A stretch of DNA of 64,000 nucleotides from Candidatus Korarchaeum sp. (GCA_038888615.1 JAWAID010000001.1:620001-684000); one strand, 5' to 3'. Counted from the stretch's first letter, positions 1 through 7,574 are shown. Notes: a model not told the origin generated them from the letters alone. Made by a program: numbers and translations.

Positions 1-41
1 GAGGCCACAGCAATCAAAAGTTTAAACACCAATATCACCAT
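1..41 (-). CDS. N-terminal fragment of a hydrophobic (membrane) protein
   Basis: Only the first 13 codons are inside the window. They read MVILVFKLLIAVA, a strongly hydrophobic N-terminus that suggests a membrane segment or signal anchor. A GGGGGTGAGG stretch lies about 4-8 nt before the ATG and can serve as the ribosome site. An in-frame GTG at 65 would add eight residues. The gene starts 32 nt after the stop of the cysteine-rich secreted protein on the same strand, so the two are probably co-transcribed. The product cannot be identified from this fragment. Confidence 0.45.
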   Translation of the reverse strand, partial: MVILVFKLLIAVA

Positions 42-73
42 GAGGCCCTCACCCCCAATAATCACTATGGCTC

Positions 74-802
74 TTAATGATATCTCAAACATCTACACGC
101 GCAATGCGAGCTGATGCAGCAATGCGAGCACAGCCCCCCTGCATTTATCGCACAATTTACGCAGAGAAGGCATGAAAGTAGATCACCGGTCCCACACCTC
201 TTACACACTAGCACACAGCCTGTAATGCTAAGACCACACCGAATGAGGCATGGTCTGTCCCAATCATCACATATGAACTTGCAATCAGCGTACCTTCCGC
301 TAGGACAGCTTATCTGTCTGCTGCAACAGGGCCTACAGCCGCTGCTGTAGCAATCAGTACAACCAGCCTCAAGAGGCTCCACCCTAAGTTTACAGGCCCT
401 GCATACCCCATTCCCGAATATCGTGACGACCCCTGATCTGCTGAAGGAATCCAGAAGGATTCTATCACCTCTTATCAGGTAGAGGTATGCCTCAGAGTAA
501 CTGTCCTCATAAAGGATGAAGAGAAGCAGAGCTCCACCCTTGCCTCCGACGAGGGGCATCCCCAGCACAAGCCTGTCCTCTAACTTCACTGTGAGAGTCC
601 TCCCCACATCAAAGCTCCTCTCCACCTTAAAGCCAAGCGTTTTCGCTCTCTCAATGACATTAGCAAGGTCAGCTGACCTTTTAGCTTCCCCAATGAGCCT
701 TCCAAACTCATCATAGCTGAGCGGCTGAGCCCTGGATTCGAATGTTAGGGAGGAGAATAAGATCAAGGGTATGAGGAGAAGGGATGCCAGCTTATAATGC
801 AT
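74..802 (-). CDS. secreted cysteine-rich protein, possible halocin-C8-like precursor
   Basis: The 242-residue protein begins with a clear signal peptide: a short basic N-terminus, a leucine/isoleucine-rich core, and a likely cleavage near SRAQ around residue 25. Residues about 26-133 form a cysteine-free domain of mixed alpha/beta character. The last 109 residues hold 24 cysteines (22 percent) in CxxC, CC, CxC and spaced single patterns. This order of signal peptide, soluble domain and cysteine-rich tail is that of the halocin C8 precursor, whose N-terminal part is the immunity protein and whose C-terminal part is the bacteriocin. I see similar architecture and cysteine/glycine/hydrophobic texture, not a proven homology. 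A disulfide-rich surface or metal-binding protein is the alternative. A TATA box lies about 30 nt upstream, with GAGGGTTGC before the ATG. A membrane-protein gene follows on the same strand. Confidence 0.6.
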   Translation of the reverse strand: MHYKLASLLLIPLILFSSLTFESRAQPLSYDEFGRLIGEAKRSADLANVIERAKTLGFKVERSFDVGRTLTVKLEDRLVLGMPLVGGKGGALLLFILYEDSYSEAYLYLIRGDRILLDSFSRSGVVTIFGNGVCRACKLRVEPLEAGCTDCYSSGCRPCCSRQISCPSGRYADCKFICDDWDRPCLIRCGLSITGCVLVCKRCGTGDLLSCLLCVNCAINAGGLCSHCCISSHCACRCLRYH

Positions 803-830
803 AGCAACCCTCTGTTGTTAAGAAAATTTC

Positions 831-841
831 CATATATATAG
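831..841 (-). promoter_or_regulatory. TATA box for the cysteine-rich protein gene
   Basis: On the minus strand the sequence reads CTATATATATG, ending about 29 nt before the ATG at 802. It is one of the best TATA matches in the window and implies a very short leader. Confidence 0.6.
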
Positions 842-863
842 TTCGACGATTGTAGAGTTTAGA

Positions 864-1373
864 TCATATGAATGACGTATTAGCGCGATCCAGTCTCTTC
901 ATCCCCCTCTCCACAATAGCCCCTACTAGGGAATCTATACTGGAGAATCCGCCCTCAAGAGGTCCCCTCTCTGAGTAAGCACCTAAAAGGGGTGATACCT
1001 TCTCGATGAGCTGCCTCGCTTCGGATGGGCTGGAAGCCACTATGACCTTCGCGACCCTTTCCTCCCTCGCTAACTCGTCCTCGAACCCTAGGAAGATCAC
1101 AGCATCCGGTTCTATTGGTGCTAGATAAGATAAGGCCTTTATGAAGTCATTCAGGTCCTTAAGAGGGAAGTTTGAGGATATGAGCACCTTATCAGTTGAA
1201 CAAGCCATCCTTATCCCAGCTCCAGCCTCCGCATAATCCATAAGCTCCTCAGGAACCCTCAACCTCCTAACCTGGGTGACCGTAGCGACCCTATAGCCCC
1301 TACTAGCTAGAGCCCTGACTAAGGGCTTCATCAGGGCTTCCTTCCTGCTGCCCATGATGCAGAGCAAGAGCAA
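864..1373 (-). CDS. MobB-like P-loop-fold protein with degenerate Walker A
   Basis: This 169-residue protein opens like MobB (molybdopterin-guanine dinucleotide synthesis protein B): a hydrophobic strand, a glycine loop, then a helix and the strand RGYRVATV that is typical of MobB. A later strand, PDAVIFLGFEDE, occupies the place of the MobB segment that contacts the cofactor. The loop reads MGSRKEALM where MobB has GxxxxGK(S/T), so the Walker A lysine/threonine pair is absent and ATP/GTP binding is doubtful. The gene lies 4 nt after the ITPase/XTPase gene on the same strand. The window also encodes two pterin-dependent oxidoreductases, which would fit a role in Mo/W cofactor handling, but that is inference. 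Confidence 0.4.
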   Translation of the reverse strand: MLLLCIMGSRKEALMKPLVRALASRGYRVATVTQVRRLRVPEELMDYAEAGAGIRMACSTDKVLISSNFPLKDLNDFIKALSYLAPIEPDAVIFLGFEDELAREERVAKVIVASSPSEARQLIEKVSPLLGAYSERGPLEGGFSSIDSLVGAIVERGMKRLDRANTSFI

Positions 1374-1377
1374 GGGA

Positions 1378-1899
1378 TCACCCCGGCCATCTATCAGCTG
1401 CTACGAACTTAACTAGGGCCATGAGGACACCGTGAGTGTACAGATCGACCCTGTTAACAGTCCCCCTCGTGAAGAACCCTATCGCACCTTCCTCCCTCTT
1501 TATATCATCCTTCCCACTGAGCTTCGCCATGAGATCCCCTAGCTCAGTCCCGGTGAGTAGCTCAGGAAGGAAGCTGCGCGGGCACTCGAACCAGCCGCTC
1601 GTTCCAGTGCTTTGCGCGCCATCACTCCTCTCCACCCACACGAAACCGGCGCAGTAATAGTTGCCGAAGAGGTAGAAGATCCCCCCCTCTATGCCCACAC
1701 CGAAGTCAGCGTTGAGGGTCCTCAAAGCCTTCCTAGCCCTGTTCCTAGCCCCTTCCATAGCCGCAGCACCGAAGGGCTCAGCCGGCACTTCGCTATCCAC
1801 CTTCACCCCCCTTACCTCGACCTCCCAGAACCTCGAGAAGGCCCTCCTCACGGCCTCCACCTTGACGGGGTTAGTTGAGCCCACTGCCACCAGTAGCAT
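1378..1899 (-). CDS. inosine/xanthosine triphosphatase (YjjX/DUF84 family)
   Basis: The 173-residue protein matches the non-canonical purine NTPase family that hydrolyses ITP and XTP to the monophosphates and so keeps deaminated purines out of nucleic acids. Family marks are the N-terminal [11 protein letters not shown] segment, the PFG/GARNRA region around residues 42-57, the VGIEGGI strand near residue 70, and the [13 protein letters not shown]-like helix. Its length is normal for the family. The start ATG is 58 nt from the divergent TTG start of the YbjN-like gene. The MobB-like gene follows 4 nt downstream and is probably co-transcribed. Confidence 0.85.
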   Translation of the reverse strand: MLLVAVGSTNPVKVEAVRRAFSRFWEVEVRGVKVDSEVPAEPFGAAAMEGARNRARKALRTLNADFGVGIEGGIFYLFGNYYCAGFVWVERSDGAQSTGTSGWFECPRSFLPELLTGTELGDLMAKLSGKDDIKREEGAIGFFTRGTVNRVDLYTHGVLMALVKFVAADRWPG

Positions 1900-1956
1900 C
1901 GAGCCTTCAGGGCGGCTCCTTTTTATTGTGTTACTAGCGAGTGAGTAGGTGTTCGC

Positions 1957-2361
1957 TTGTCAGCCGAGTTGATGGACGAGGTTGAGGGATACCTGTCCGA
2001 GATGGGGGTCAAGTACCAGAGGGGTGAGGGCTACTTCGCCTCGCTCTGGAGGATAGGTGAAGGAAGCTACATGGTCGCCGTGCTTGTAAGCGACGACTGG
2101 ATAACCATAACCACGAGCATACTTGATAAGGAGAAGCTGAGGGATGAGGTGGAGTTCTACAAGGCCCTCCTGAACACCCATTACTCCTTGGCCGAGGTCA
2201 GGTACCACTTGGACGACGAGGGTAACCTGGGGGCCAGCACGACGATACCGGCAAGCGGGCTGAACAAGGAGCTATTCTCCTCCAGGTTCGACTCCGTGCT
2301 CTTCGCCATAGACTACTTCCTAGGATCGATAGCCCCTAAGTTCGGTATAGAGGTGGAGTGA
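1957..2361 (+). CDS. YbjN/type III chaperone-like small protein
   Basis: This is a 134-residue soluble acidic protein. Its pattern of an N-terminal helix, a beta sheet with a central [10 protein letters not shown] strand, and a long C-terminal helix resembles the YbjN / type III secretion chaperone-like fold. That assignment rests on secondary-structure texture only, and the function is unknown. The TTG at 1957 is preferred because AGGTG sits 5 nt before it and an in-frame stop lies just upstream. The first in-frame ATG is at 1972. The gene ends one base from the convergent dehydroquinate synthase gene. Confidence 0.6.
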   Translation: MSAELMDEVEGYLSEMGVKYQRGEGYFASLWRIGEGSYMVAVLVSDDWITITTSILDKEKLRDEVEFYKALLNTHYSLAEVRYHLDDEGNLGASTTIPASGLNKELFSSRFDSVLFAIDYFLGSIAPKFGIEVE

Positions 2362-2362
2362 G

Positions 2363-3370
2363 TTACCTCTCCTCTATGAACTCCTCAACGGCCATGCCGA
2401 AGTGCCTGGCTTTCTTGGGGGAGGTGTAAGCTAGCACGCTGTCCCCGGGCTTCAGCTCGGTCACGGACACGATGGAGCCGTCGGGACTCACTAAGGGGAT
2501 CGTCTCAGCCAACTGAAGCACGGCCCATCCCTCATCACCATCGATAGCAGCTCTCACTAGGACCATGGGTCTCCTCTCTATCTTAGCCCTGCCGACGCTA
2601 ACTACCCTCCTCCTCCCCTCCTTCGAGACGGCTATGACCTCGCTCCCCGACCTCACCTCGGAGAGGTAGAGGGTCCTCCCTCCCGGAGCTAATGTGTAGT
2701 TCGAGACAGCTCCCGCATTAACCCTGAACTCCCTGGGTGCGGTGAAAGGCGATTCTATGTTCTCACTGTGAACTAGGAGGAGGAAGGATGCTGAGCCCCC
2801 CACGAGCATCCCCTCCCCCCTCGAGAGCATCGAGGTGGTGTCGACGCAGACCCTGTCCCCCATCCCTATCTGCTTGACCTCAGTGACTTTAGCCGGCCTC
2901 AGGGGTAGGGGGGTGGCCTCCTCCGAGAGCCTTAACAGGGCCTCCAGCTGAGGTAGATCCTTGATTGGGATTACCACACCCTTAACCCCCACTTCGAGCA
3001 CCCCTAGAAGGGATCTAGCGTCCTCCAAGCTGTTCGCGATGGCATATACCCTCTCGTTACCAACAGCAGCTAGTATGTTCTCAAGCGGGATTATCCTCCA
3101 GCTTTCGCTGTCTATCAGGATCCTCGAATCCTGCAAGTCTCTCCTCAGCGTATCTATGTCCTCGGGCCCCTTGATCCTGAACAGCGTGAGCTCCCCTCTG
3201 GACGGCCACTCGCTCACGCTGATTATCATGGAGGGATCCAGGAATCCCCTTAGCCTGGTATAGGTCTCCTCATCAATGGCTGCCACCTTAATACCGCTCT
3301 TCACAGCCTTCTCAATGACGGAATCCGGCGAGGAGTCCGCTAGCACTATCAGCTCCTTACTATGCGGCAT
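2363..3370 (-). CDS. aroB': 3-dehydroquinate synthase II
   Basis: The 335-residue protein is the archaeal type of dehydroquinate synthase. In this pathway it converts 2-amino-3,7-dideoxy-D-threo-hept-6-ulosonate to 3-dehydroquinate by oxidative deamination, replacing the bacterial DAHP route. Diagnostic segments are VGGSASFLLLVHSE (about residues 190-203), the FRVNAGAVSNY stretch, and the C-terminal RHFGMAVEEFIEER. The length is normal for the family. The minus strand carries a CGTTAAATTGG TATA-like element about 30 nt upstream. The other shikimate genes aroE, aroK and aroA are elsewhere in this window, so the pathway is dispersed here. Confidence 0.9.
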   Translation of the reverse strand: MPHSKELIVLADSSPDSVIEKAVKSGIKVAAIDEETYTRLRGFLDPSMIISVSEWPSRGELTLFRIKGPEDIDTLRRDLQDSRILIDSESWRIIPLENILAAVGNERVYAIANSLEDARSLLGVLEVGVKGVVIPIKDLPQLEALLRLSEEATPLPLRPAKVTEVKQIGMGDRVCVDTTSMLSRGEGMLVGGSASFLLLVHSENIESPFTAPREFRVNAGAVSNYTLAPGGRTLYLSEVRSGSEVIAVSKEGRRRVVSVGRAKIERRPMVLVRAAIDGDEGWAVLQLAETIPLVSPDGSIVSVTELKPGDSVLAYTSPKKARHFGMAVEEFIEER

Positions 3371-3514
3371 TGAGCCTCGGTGCGTGGACCCAATTTAACG
3401 GATGAGTGCGGAGGGAATCGCATCGATGCTCGGTGGAAGCTATGGGGATATAGGAGGACGTAACCCGCCTAATCAGCAGTTTCAAAGGATAGATTATGTT
3501 TATAGATGGAGGCT

Positions 3515-3731
3515 GTCGAGGGTTGTGTTCCTCAACCCGAAAACGAGTAAGAGGTGCTCCGGATGTGGGATAGTAAATGCCCCGAAAGGAGACGCGGGTT
3601 GAGGATAAACAGGCAGCTTAACGCTGCAATAAATTATACCTTCAGATGGAGGATCTTTCTCCGAGCCCTAGGCTCTTCGAGGGGCTTATGGCTCGGAGAG
3701 GGTTCACCCTGACGGGGGAGGAGGCCCCTGA
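3515..3731 (+). pseudogene. tnpB: tnpB C-terminal remnant
   Basis: The reading frame gives VVFLNPK, then KRCSGCG and VNAPKG, which align with the zinc-ribbon and final RuvC region of the TnpB at 39314-40569. One copy of the duplicated CSxCG segment is absent relative to that gene, and the CxxC-containing stretch after APKG is also missing. The frame then breaks before DNA matching RQLNAA and the C-terminal tail. It is clearly non-functional. Confidence 0.75.
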
Positions 3732-3753
3732 TTTAGAGGCCGGTGAGTCCCAA

Positions 3754-3787
3754 GGGCTAAGTATGAATACTTATCCATACTTAGCCC
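3754..3787 (+). repeat. right-end hairpin of TnpB element copy 1
   Basis: GGGCTAAGTATG (3754-3765) and CATACTTAGCCC (3776-3787) form a perfect 12-bp stem around a 10-nt loop, 10 nt from the element end. In IS605-type elements such subterminal hairpins are read by TnpA on single-stranded DNA and also lie in the guide (omega) RNA encoded at the right end. The related copy at 40592-40627 keeps the stem with some base changes. Confidence 0.7.
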
Positions 3788-3821
3788 AGAACCCAGTGGG
3801 ATAGGGTCGTTACACGCAACC

Positions 3822-3829
3822 CTTTTATT
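3822..3829 (+). promoter_or_regulatory. TATA box for the NifX-like gene
   Basis: CTTTTATT lies about 22-29 nt before the ATG at 3851 and 25 nt beyond the end of the deleted TnpB element. It implies a nearly leaderless transcript. Confidence 0.5.
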
Positions 3830-3850
3830 CGACCGTACGCGAGTGGGCTT

Positions 3851-4216
3851 ATGAGGGTACTGGTACCCGTTATACCTATTAAGGACGGGCTCCTAATCTC
3901 CCCTCACTTCGGCAGGGCTGTAGCATTCGCTCTCTTTGAGGTAGAGGGGGGCAGCTATAGGTTCGAACTTCACAAAAATCCCGCTCCTCCTCAGCAGGAG
4001 GGGGGTAGGGGAAGGACCGTATTGAGTTTGGTGAATGAGTTAAAGCCGGATGCCGTTATAGTGAGGTCCATAGGCCCTGGGGCCTTCGAGAGGCTGATGG
4101 CGTCCGGAATTAGGGTGATGAGGAGTCGCGATAGGCTGGCTGAGGAGGCTATCAGGAGGTTCATCGGAGGAGAGCTTGAGGAGATGAGGGAGCCTGAATC
4201 AGGTCAAGGGCCTTAA
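3851..4216 (+). CDS. NifX/NifB-C-type (dinitrogenase cofactor family) protein
   Basis: The 121-residue protein has the fold pattern of PF02579: RVLVPVIPIKDGLLISPHFG at the N-terminus, with the HFG(R/H) segment typical of the family, then PDAVIVRSIGPGAFERL and GIRVMR. Bacterial relatives carry the iron-molybdenum cofactor precursor. Stand-alone archaeal members are found in organisms that do not fix nitrogen and their role is unknown. No nif genes are seen here. The tail after about residue 105 is acidic and probably disordered. A second, more divergent member may lie at 34548-34913. Confidence 0.75.
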   Translation: MRVLVPVIPIKDGLLISPHFGRAVAFALFEVEGGSYRFELHKNPAPPQQEGGRGRTVLSLVNELKPDAVIVRSIGPGAFERLMASGIRVMRSRDRLAEEAIRRFIGGELEEMREPESGQGP

Positions 4217-4865
4217 GTTTTCCCACATGATATGAGGAGGTGGGAAACCTGAAAGCAGTGGCGTTCGCGAACTCCGAGGTCAGCGTCACGGGAGCCGATC
4301 CTCGGCCCGTTGTAACGTGATGAACCTACCGTCTCCCATCCCTCCTCAGGATCGCTGGGGCGGGTATCCATTAGCTGAATTTTGGAGGATTTTCGAGCAA
4401 CCTCGAATCCCAGTGATCTTTCAAAGGTGAGCCCAGATACTGCTGACATCTAACCCACGGCGTGAGGTCACTCTCTGAAGGAAGGGTTCCTCTCGAGACC
4501 ATGGAGGCAGGGCACGCGAGGATCAGGGAATCACTCGCCATGGATCGTCGCCTAGAAGGGGCCAGATGGGACTCTGTATGGGCATCTCGGTGAAGCGACG
4601 TAAACTGAAGAAGCTGGCTGAGGTTCTCAATAAGCTATCTTCCAAGAGACCCGCTGAGCCACACCATCGTAGCCCCAAACGGACCAAGCTAGCGTCCCAC
4701 TACTAGCAACCATACGGGGGTGCCGGACCGTCGCGTACCCACATGGAAGATGAATGAACCGATCGAGACGAGGAAGAGGGCCACCGGCTCGTAACGCGTA
4801 GCAACTCGGTTCAATAACTAGCGCATGTGTGGTTAGGCGATCGATAAATGAAACTCAGGTAGATG
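4217..4865. other. 650-bp stretch without an intact gene; decayed ORF fragments
   Basis: No long open frame is convincing here. The plus strand holds several short coding-like fragments in different frames. One at about 4243-4320 begins VGNLKAVAFANSEV. One at about 4321-4431 contains DRWGGYPLAEFWRIF. One at 4578-4706 encodes a basic 42-residue peptide beginning MGISVKRRKLKKLAEVLNKL. Their order on one strand suggests one frameshifted gene, but I cannot name its family. The 78-codon minus-strand ORF at 4213-4449 looks like a shadow. I see no RNA gene here. Confidence 0.3.
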
Positions 4866-6377
4866 CTAAGCCCTCCTCCTGAGGCTGAGCCCCTCGACGA
4901 AGATGTCCGGAAAGTGATGATTTCCGGTCAATTCTATATGAACGATCTCGGCCAGGAGCGAGTTCGCCAAGTCAAAAGCTTCCTTGCTGATGAGCATGGA
5001 CTTGGCACCAGCTAGGGCCGAGTTTCCAATTGAGATGAAGCTGCTCTCATTAACGGGAGGTATTAAACCGATGTCCAGAGCGTCCTCGAACCTCACGAAG
5101 GTACCGAATGTCCCGGCCATGACCACCCTCTCGGGCCTCACCCTGGCTTCCTCCACAAGGGTCCTCCAGGCAGCGTAGATCGAGGCTACTCCTTTCTGGA
5201 CCTCCCTAATATCCCTCTGAGTTATCTCAACCCTAGGATCCTCCAGCAAAGTCACCCTTCCATTAAGATCCCTCCTCATTCTCCCGTTTTCGTCTATTAG
5301 CCCGTTCCTTAACATCTCCGCCACGGCTGAGATCAAGCCTGAGCCCGATAGTCCCCAAGGTCTTCCAGAGAACCTGAGCCTCCACTCCCCTCCCTCGAGC
5401 CTAACCTCCCTAATAGCCTCCTCAACTCCCGCGATCCCTGGGGGCACGCTTGTCTCGAAAGCGGAGCCCGCTGGAGCTGTAGCCACGAGGATCGAGCTTC
5501 CAGTATCTAATATGACCTCAGCATTCGTTCCAAGATCTAGGAGGAGGTAGGGAGCCTCAATTCTAAGCAGTCTAGCCGTGATGATGTCCGCAAGCGCATC
5601 TGAGCCAGCGAACCCCCCTAGCGAGGGTGGTATTATCGCTAGGGCATCGGGAAGTCCCAGCTCGGGCGCGGGGCCTATCAACCATCCCTTGAGGGGTGGA
5701 TCGAACGGAGCTCTGGCTAAGCTCTCAACATCGAGTCCTAAGAGGAGGGACTGCATGACGGAGTTCCCAACTATCAGGATCGATGATAAGCACCTATCCT
5801 TGGCTATCTTGGATAGCAGCTCAGTTATGCCCTTAACAGCCAGTCTCCTGAGCTCCTCCCCCTCCCCTCTGAGCGATCTCTCCACTCTGGTGATGAGATC
5901 AGCCCCCCTGGAGACCTGAGGGTTAACAACGAATCCCTCAGCTAGAGTCTCACCGGTGTCCAGATCGACTATGGCGCCTGCTATCTTCGTGGTACCCAAG
6001 TCAACTGCGAATCCCACTTCAGAGGAGCACTCCCCTCTTCTGAAGTACTTTGGCGTGGGATCCGGTCTGAGCCTGGGCATCACCCCGGAAAACACAGCAA
6101 TTGGTCTGAGCTCAGGTATCTCTATGACGACGTCCCCCTCAATCCTGGTCCTGCAGGCCAATCTCATCCCCCTCTCCAAGACGCCAGATATCCTCTCCTC
6201 AGGAGAAGGCTCCGAGAGGGCCCCCTTCACCATCCTGATGATACAGTTCCCACAGAAGCCAGCTCCACCACAGGGCAACTCGAATCCCAGCTCCCTGCTC
6301 AGCAGCTCCCCTAAGATATCCCCTCTCCTCGCAGTGAGCTCCCTGTTGAGGGGGAGTACAAAGACCTTCGGAGCTAT
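4866..6377 (-). CDS. corrinoid-activating ATPase with [2Fe-2S] ferredoxin domain (RACo/RamA-like)
   Basis: The protein has an N-terminal plant-type ferredoxin domain whose cysteines read CGGAGFCGNC plus a later LACRTR, then a large ASKHA ATPase part starting GFAVDLGTTKIAG. This is the RACo/DUF4445 architecture: ATP-driven reduction of inactive Co(II) corrinoid to the Co(I) state. The first standard start is TTG at 6278, which would cut off the first half of the ferredoxin fold. The frame stays open upstream and encodes a proper ferredoxin N-terminus (VFVLPLNRELTARRGDIL) back to 6377. There an ATA codon follows GGAGGTG with a 5-nt gap. No ATG, GTG or TTG exists between the upstream stop and 6278 in this frame. 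A core MetE in the same window is a likely client pathway. Family call is firm; the start is inferred. Confidence 0.8.
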   Translation of the reverse strand: MAPKVFVLPLNRELTARRGDILGELLSRELGFELPCGGAGFCGNCIIRMVKGALSEPSPEERISGVLERGMRLACRTRIEGDVVIEIPELRPIAVFSGVMPRLRPDPTPKYFRRGECSSEVGFAVDLGTTKIAGAIVDLDTGETLAEGFVVNPQVSRGADLITRVERSLRGEGEELRRLAVKGITELLSKIAKDRCLSSILIVGNSVMQSLLLGLDVESLARAPFDPPLKGWLIGPAPELGLPDALAIIPPSLGGFAGSDALADIITARLLRIEAPYLLLDLGTNAEVILDTGSSILVATAPAGSAFETSVPPGIAGVEEAIREVRLEGGEWRLRFSGRPWGLSGSGLISAVAEMLRNGLIDENGRMRRDLNGRVTLLEDPRVEITQRDIREVQKGVASIYAAWRTLVEEARVRPERVVMAGTFGTFVRFEDALDIGLIPPVNESSFISIGNSALAGAKSMLISKEAFDLANSLLAEIVHIELTGNHHFPDIFVEGLSLRRRA

Positions 6378-6595
6378 GCGACCACCTCCTCACTATATCA
6401 GAGCTCCTGTTAAACGTTCCGCAACGGAGGTGCTACCATCATGGGCCGGTACTTACGAACGCGCACTCACAGGTGGTCCTCAACACCACCCCTCAGGTTA
6501 GGGGTAAAGATCTGATGCTGAAGGGTAATTTCCTTTGGAAAGCAAACAAAAGAAATCGTTTTATCGAATTACGCATCCAATACGTGGTGTCTCTC

Positions 6596-7246
6596 ATGGA
6601 GGATGTTAAGAGAGTCCTCTCGGTGTTGGAAGCCTATGCATCCATACTACCCGGGATAGCCTGGGCCGTGTCGTACCTCATGTACCTAGTGGCAGCGCTG
6701 CTCGGATCTATTTCAGCAAGTATGACAATAGAGCTGCTGGGAGTTCAGGGGGCTCCTTCCATGTCGATCATTTACGGAATCTCGCTCTCAATACTCTTCA
6801 TAATTGTATCTGCAGGTATCATCAGGCTCTGGAGAGTTTTTACGATACTGGAGGCCTTCAGAACCAAATCAGAGGCTAAGTACGGAATTCACCCCCTACT
6901 GTTGTGGCCCTTAGCTTTCATTGTAGCGGCAGTTGTGACACTGCTGGTGAGGGCATCCTTCCCACAGTCCGTCGCTCTCTTCGTCTCCCTTGGGACGGGG
7001 TTGGGGAACCTTCTCATGGCCTTAGTAACGCCTGGAAAGGAGAAGTACGGACCGCTTCTGGTAGGAGTATACCTCATTGGGACAATACCTTCCTACTATT
7101 ACCTTCCTGGGATCGCCGTATCTCTGCTGTTCTTCCACCTGTCCCTCCCTTATTTGGTGGTTTCACTCTGGTACATATTCGAGGGACAGAGGACCGCTAC
7201 GGTGATACTCCATGCAGCCAGAGGAGGAAATAAGGAGGGTAATTGA
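6596..7246 (+). CDS. multi-pass membrane protein of unknown function
   Basis: The 216-residue protein has about six hydrophobic segments, starting with GIAWAVSYLMYLVAALLGSI and ending with LVVSLWYIFEGQ before a short polar tail. The ATG at 6596 is chosen because a TTTTATCG element lies about 30 nt upstream; the open frame extends back to 6473 but that part looks non-coding. The winged-helix gene begins inside its last 35 nt in another frame, so expression is coupled. I recognise no family. Pairing with a DNA-binding protein suggests the membrane protein may sense something for the regulator, but this is a guess. Confidence 0.65.
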   Translation: MEDVKRVLSVLEAYASILPGIAWAVSYLMYLVAALLGSISASMTIELLGVQGAPSMSIIYGISLSILFIIVSAGIIRLWRVFTILEAFRTKSEAKYGIHPLLLWPLAFIVAAVVTLLVRASFPQSVALFVSLGTGLGNLLMALVTPGKEKYGPLLVGVYLIGTIPSYYYLPGIAVSLLFFHLSLPYLVVSLWYIFEGQRTATVILHAARGGNKEGN

Positions 7247-7523
7247 GTTCAATGAAGTATTAGGAGATGGAGTGAGGCTAGCGATAATGCTCTACCTTAG
7301 GATTAAGGGAAAGGCCAGGTTCAACGAGCTTGCCTCAGGCCTTGGGATATCCTCCGGGAGGCTGGCTCACCACCTCGGCGTGCTGGAGGGATCGGGTTAC
7401 ATCAGGGTGGAGAGATTGAGGGAGGACTTGAGGGGTAGGATCATAGAGATCACTCCTGAGGGAGTGAACGCCTTAAGGGAGTATTTGTCTTCAATGGTCT
7501 CAATGGCCAGGAAGCTTCTATAA
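7212..7523 (+). CDS. winged-helix DNA-binding transcriptional regulator
   Basis: The 103-residue protein is a single winged-helix domain. Residues about 10-75 read as helix, helix and recognition helix (GKARFNELASGLGISSGRLAHHLGVLEGSGYI is the core, positions about 32-63), followed by a wing with RVERLREDLRGRIIEITPEG. It resembles the MarR/ArsR-like HTH_27 group of archaeal regulators. There are no metal-binding cysteines. It overlaps the preceding membrane-protein gene by 35 nt. The downstream gap holds two near-perfect or perfect palindromes that could be its operators, which is untested. Confidence 0.8.
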   Translation: MQPEEEIRRVIEFNEVLGDGVRLAIMLYLRIKGKARFNELASGLGISSGRLAHHLGVLEGSGYIRVERLREDLRGRIIEITPEGVNALREYLSSMVSMARKLL

Positions 7524-7556
7524 TACCACCGCTTTTTTTGTTTGGAAGCCTCATTC

Positions 7557-7574
7557 CATACAGTTGACTGTATG
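7557..7574. promoter_or_regulatory. 18-bp inverted repeat, possible operator or terminator
   Basis: CATACAGT and ACTGTATG are exact inverted repeats separated by TG. The site lies 34 nt after the winged-helix gene. The spacing suits a dimeric DNA-binding protein. It could also fold in RNA as a terminator stem, but the loop would be too tight. Confidence 0.35.

Larger units (their letters stand above)
3466..3797 (+). mobile_element. internally deleted IS200/IS605-type tnpB element (copy 1)
   Basis: This 332-bp stretch is flanked by the same ends as the larger element at 39214-40637. The left end shares CGCC, then TAATCAGCAGTT, then GGATAGAT. The right end shares the last about 230 bases of tnpB and a terminal hairpin, finishing in TTAGCCCAGAACCCAGT; the sequences diverge immediately after. 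About 1 kb of the central tnpB region is missing, leaving the left end almost directly joined to the zinc-ribbon region. It cannot encode a nuclease, but it keeps the right-end structure from which a TnpB guide RNA would be made. Confidence 0.75.

Noticed and set aside
3402-3514. Start of a 66-codon ORF reading into the TnpB remnant
   Set aside because: The first part is outside or at the left end of the element and shows no homology to the TnpB N-terminus; only the part after about 3515 is tnpB-derived.
4213-4449. 78-codon minus-strand ORF beginning MSAVSGLTF
   Set aside because: No promoter or ribosome site, atypical composition and no recognisable family; plus-strand fragments in the same place look more coding-like.
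6473-6595. N-terminal extension of the membrane protein starting at 6473
   Set aside because: The sequence has no ribosome site and contains the TATA element for ATG 6596.
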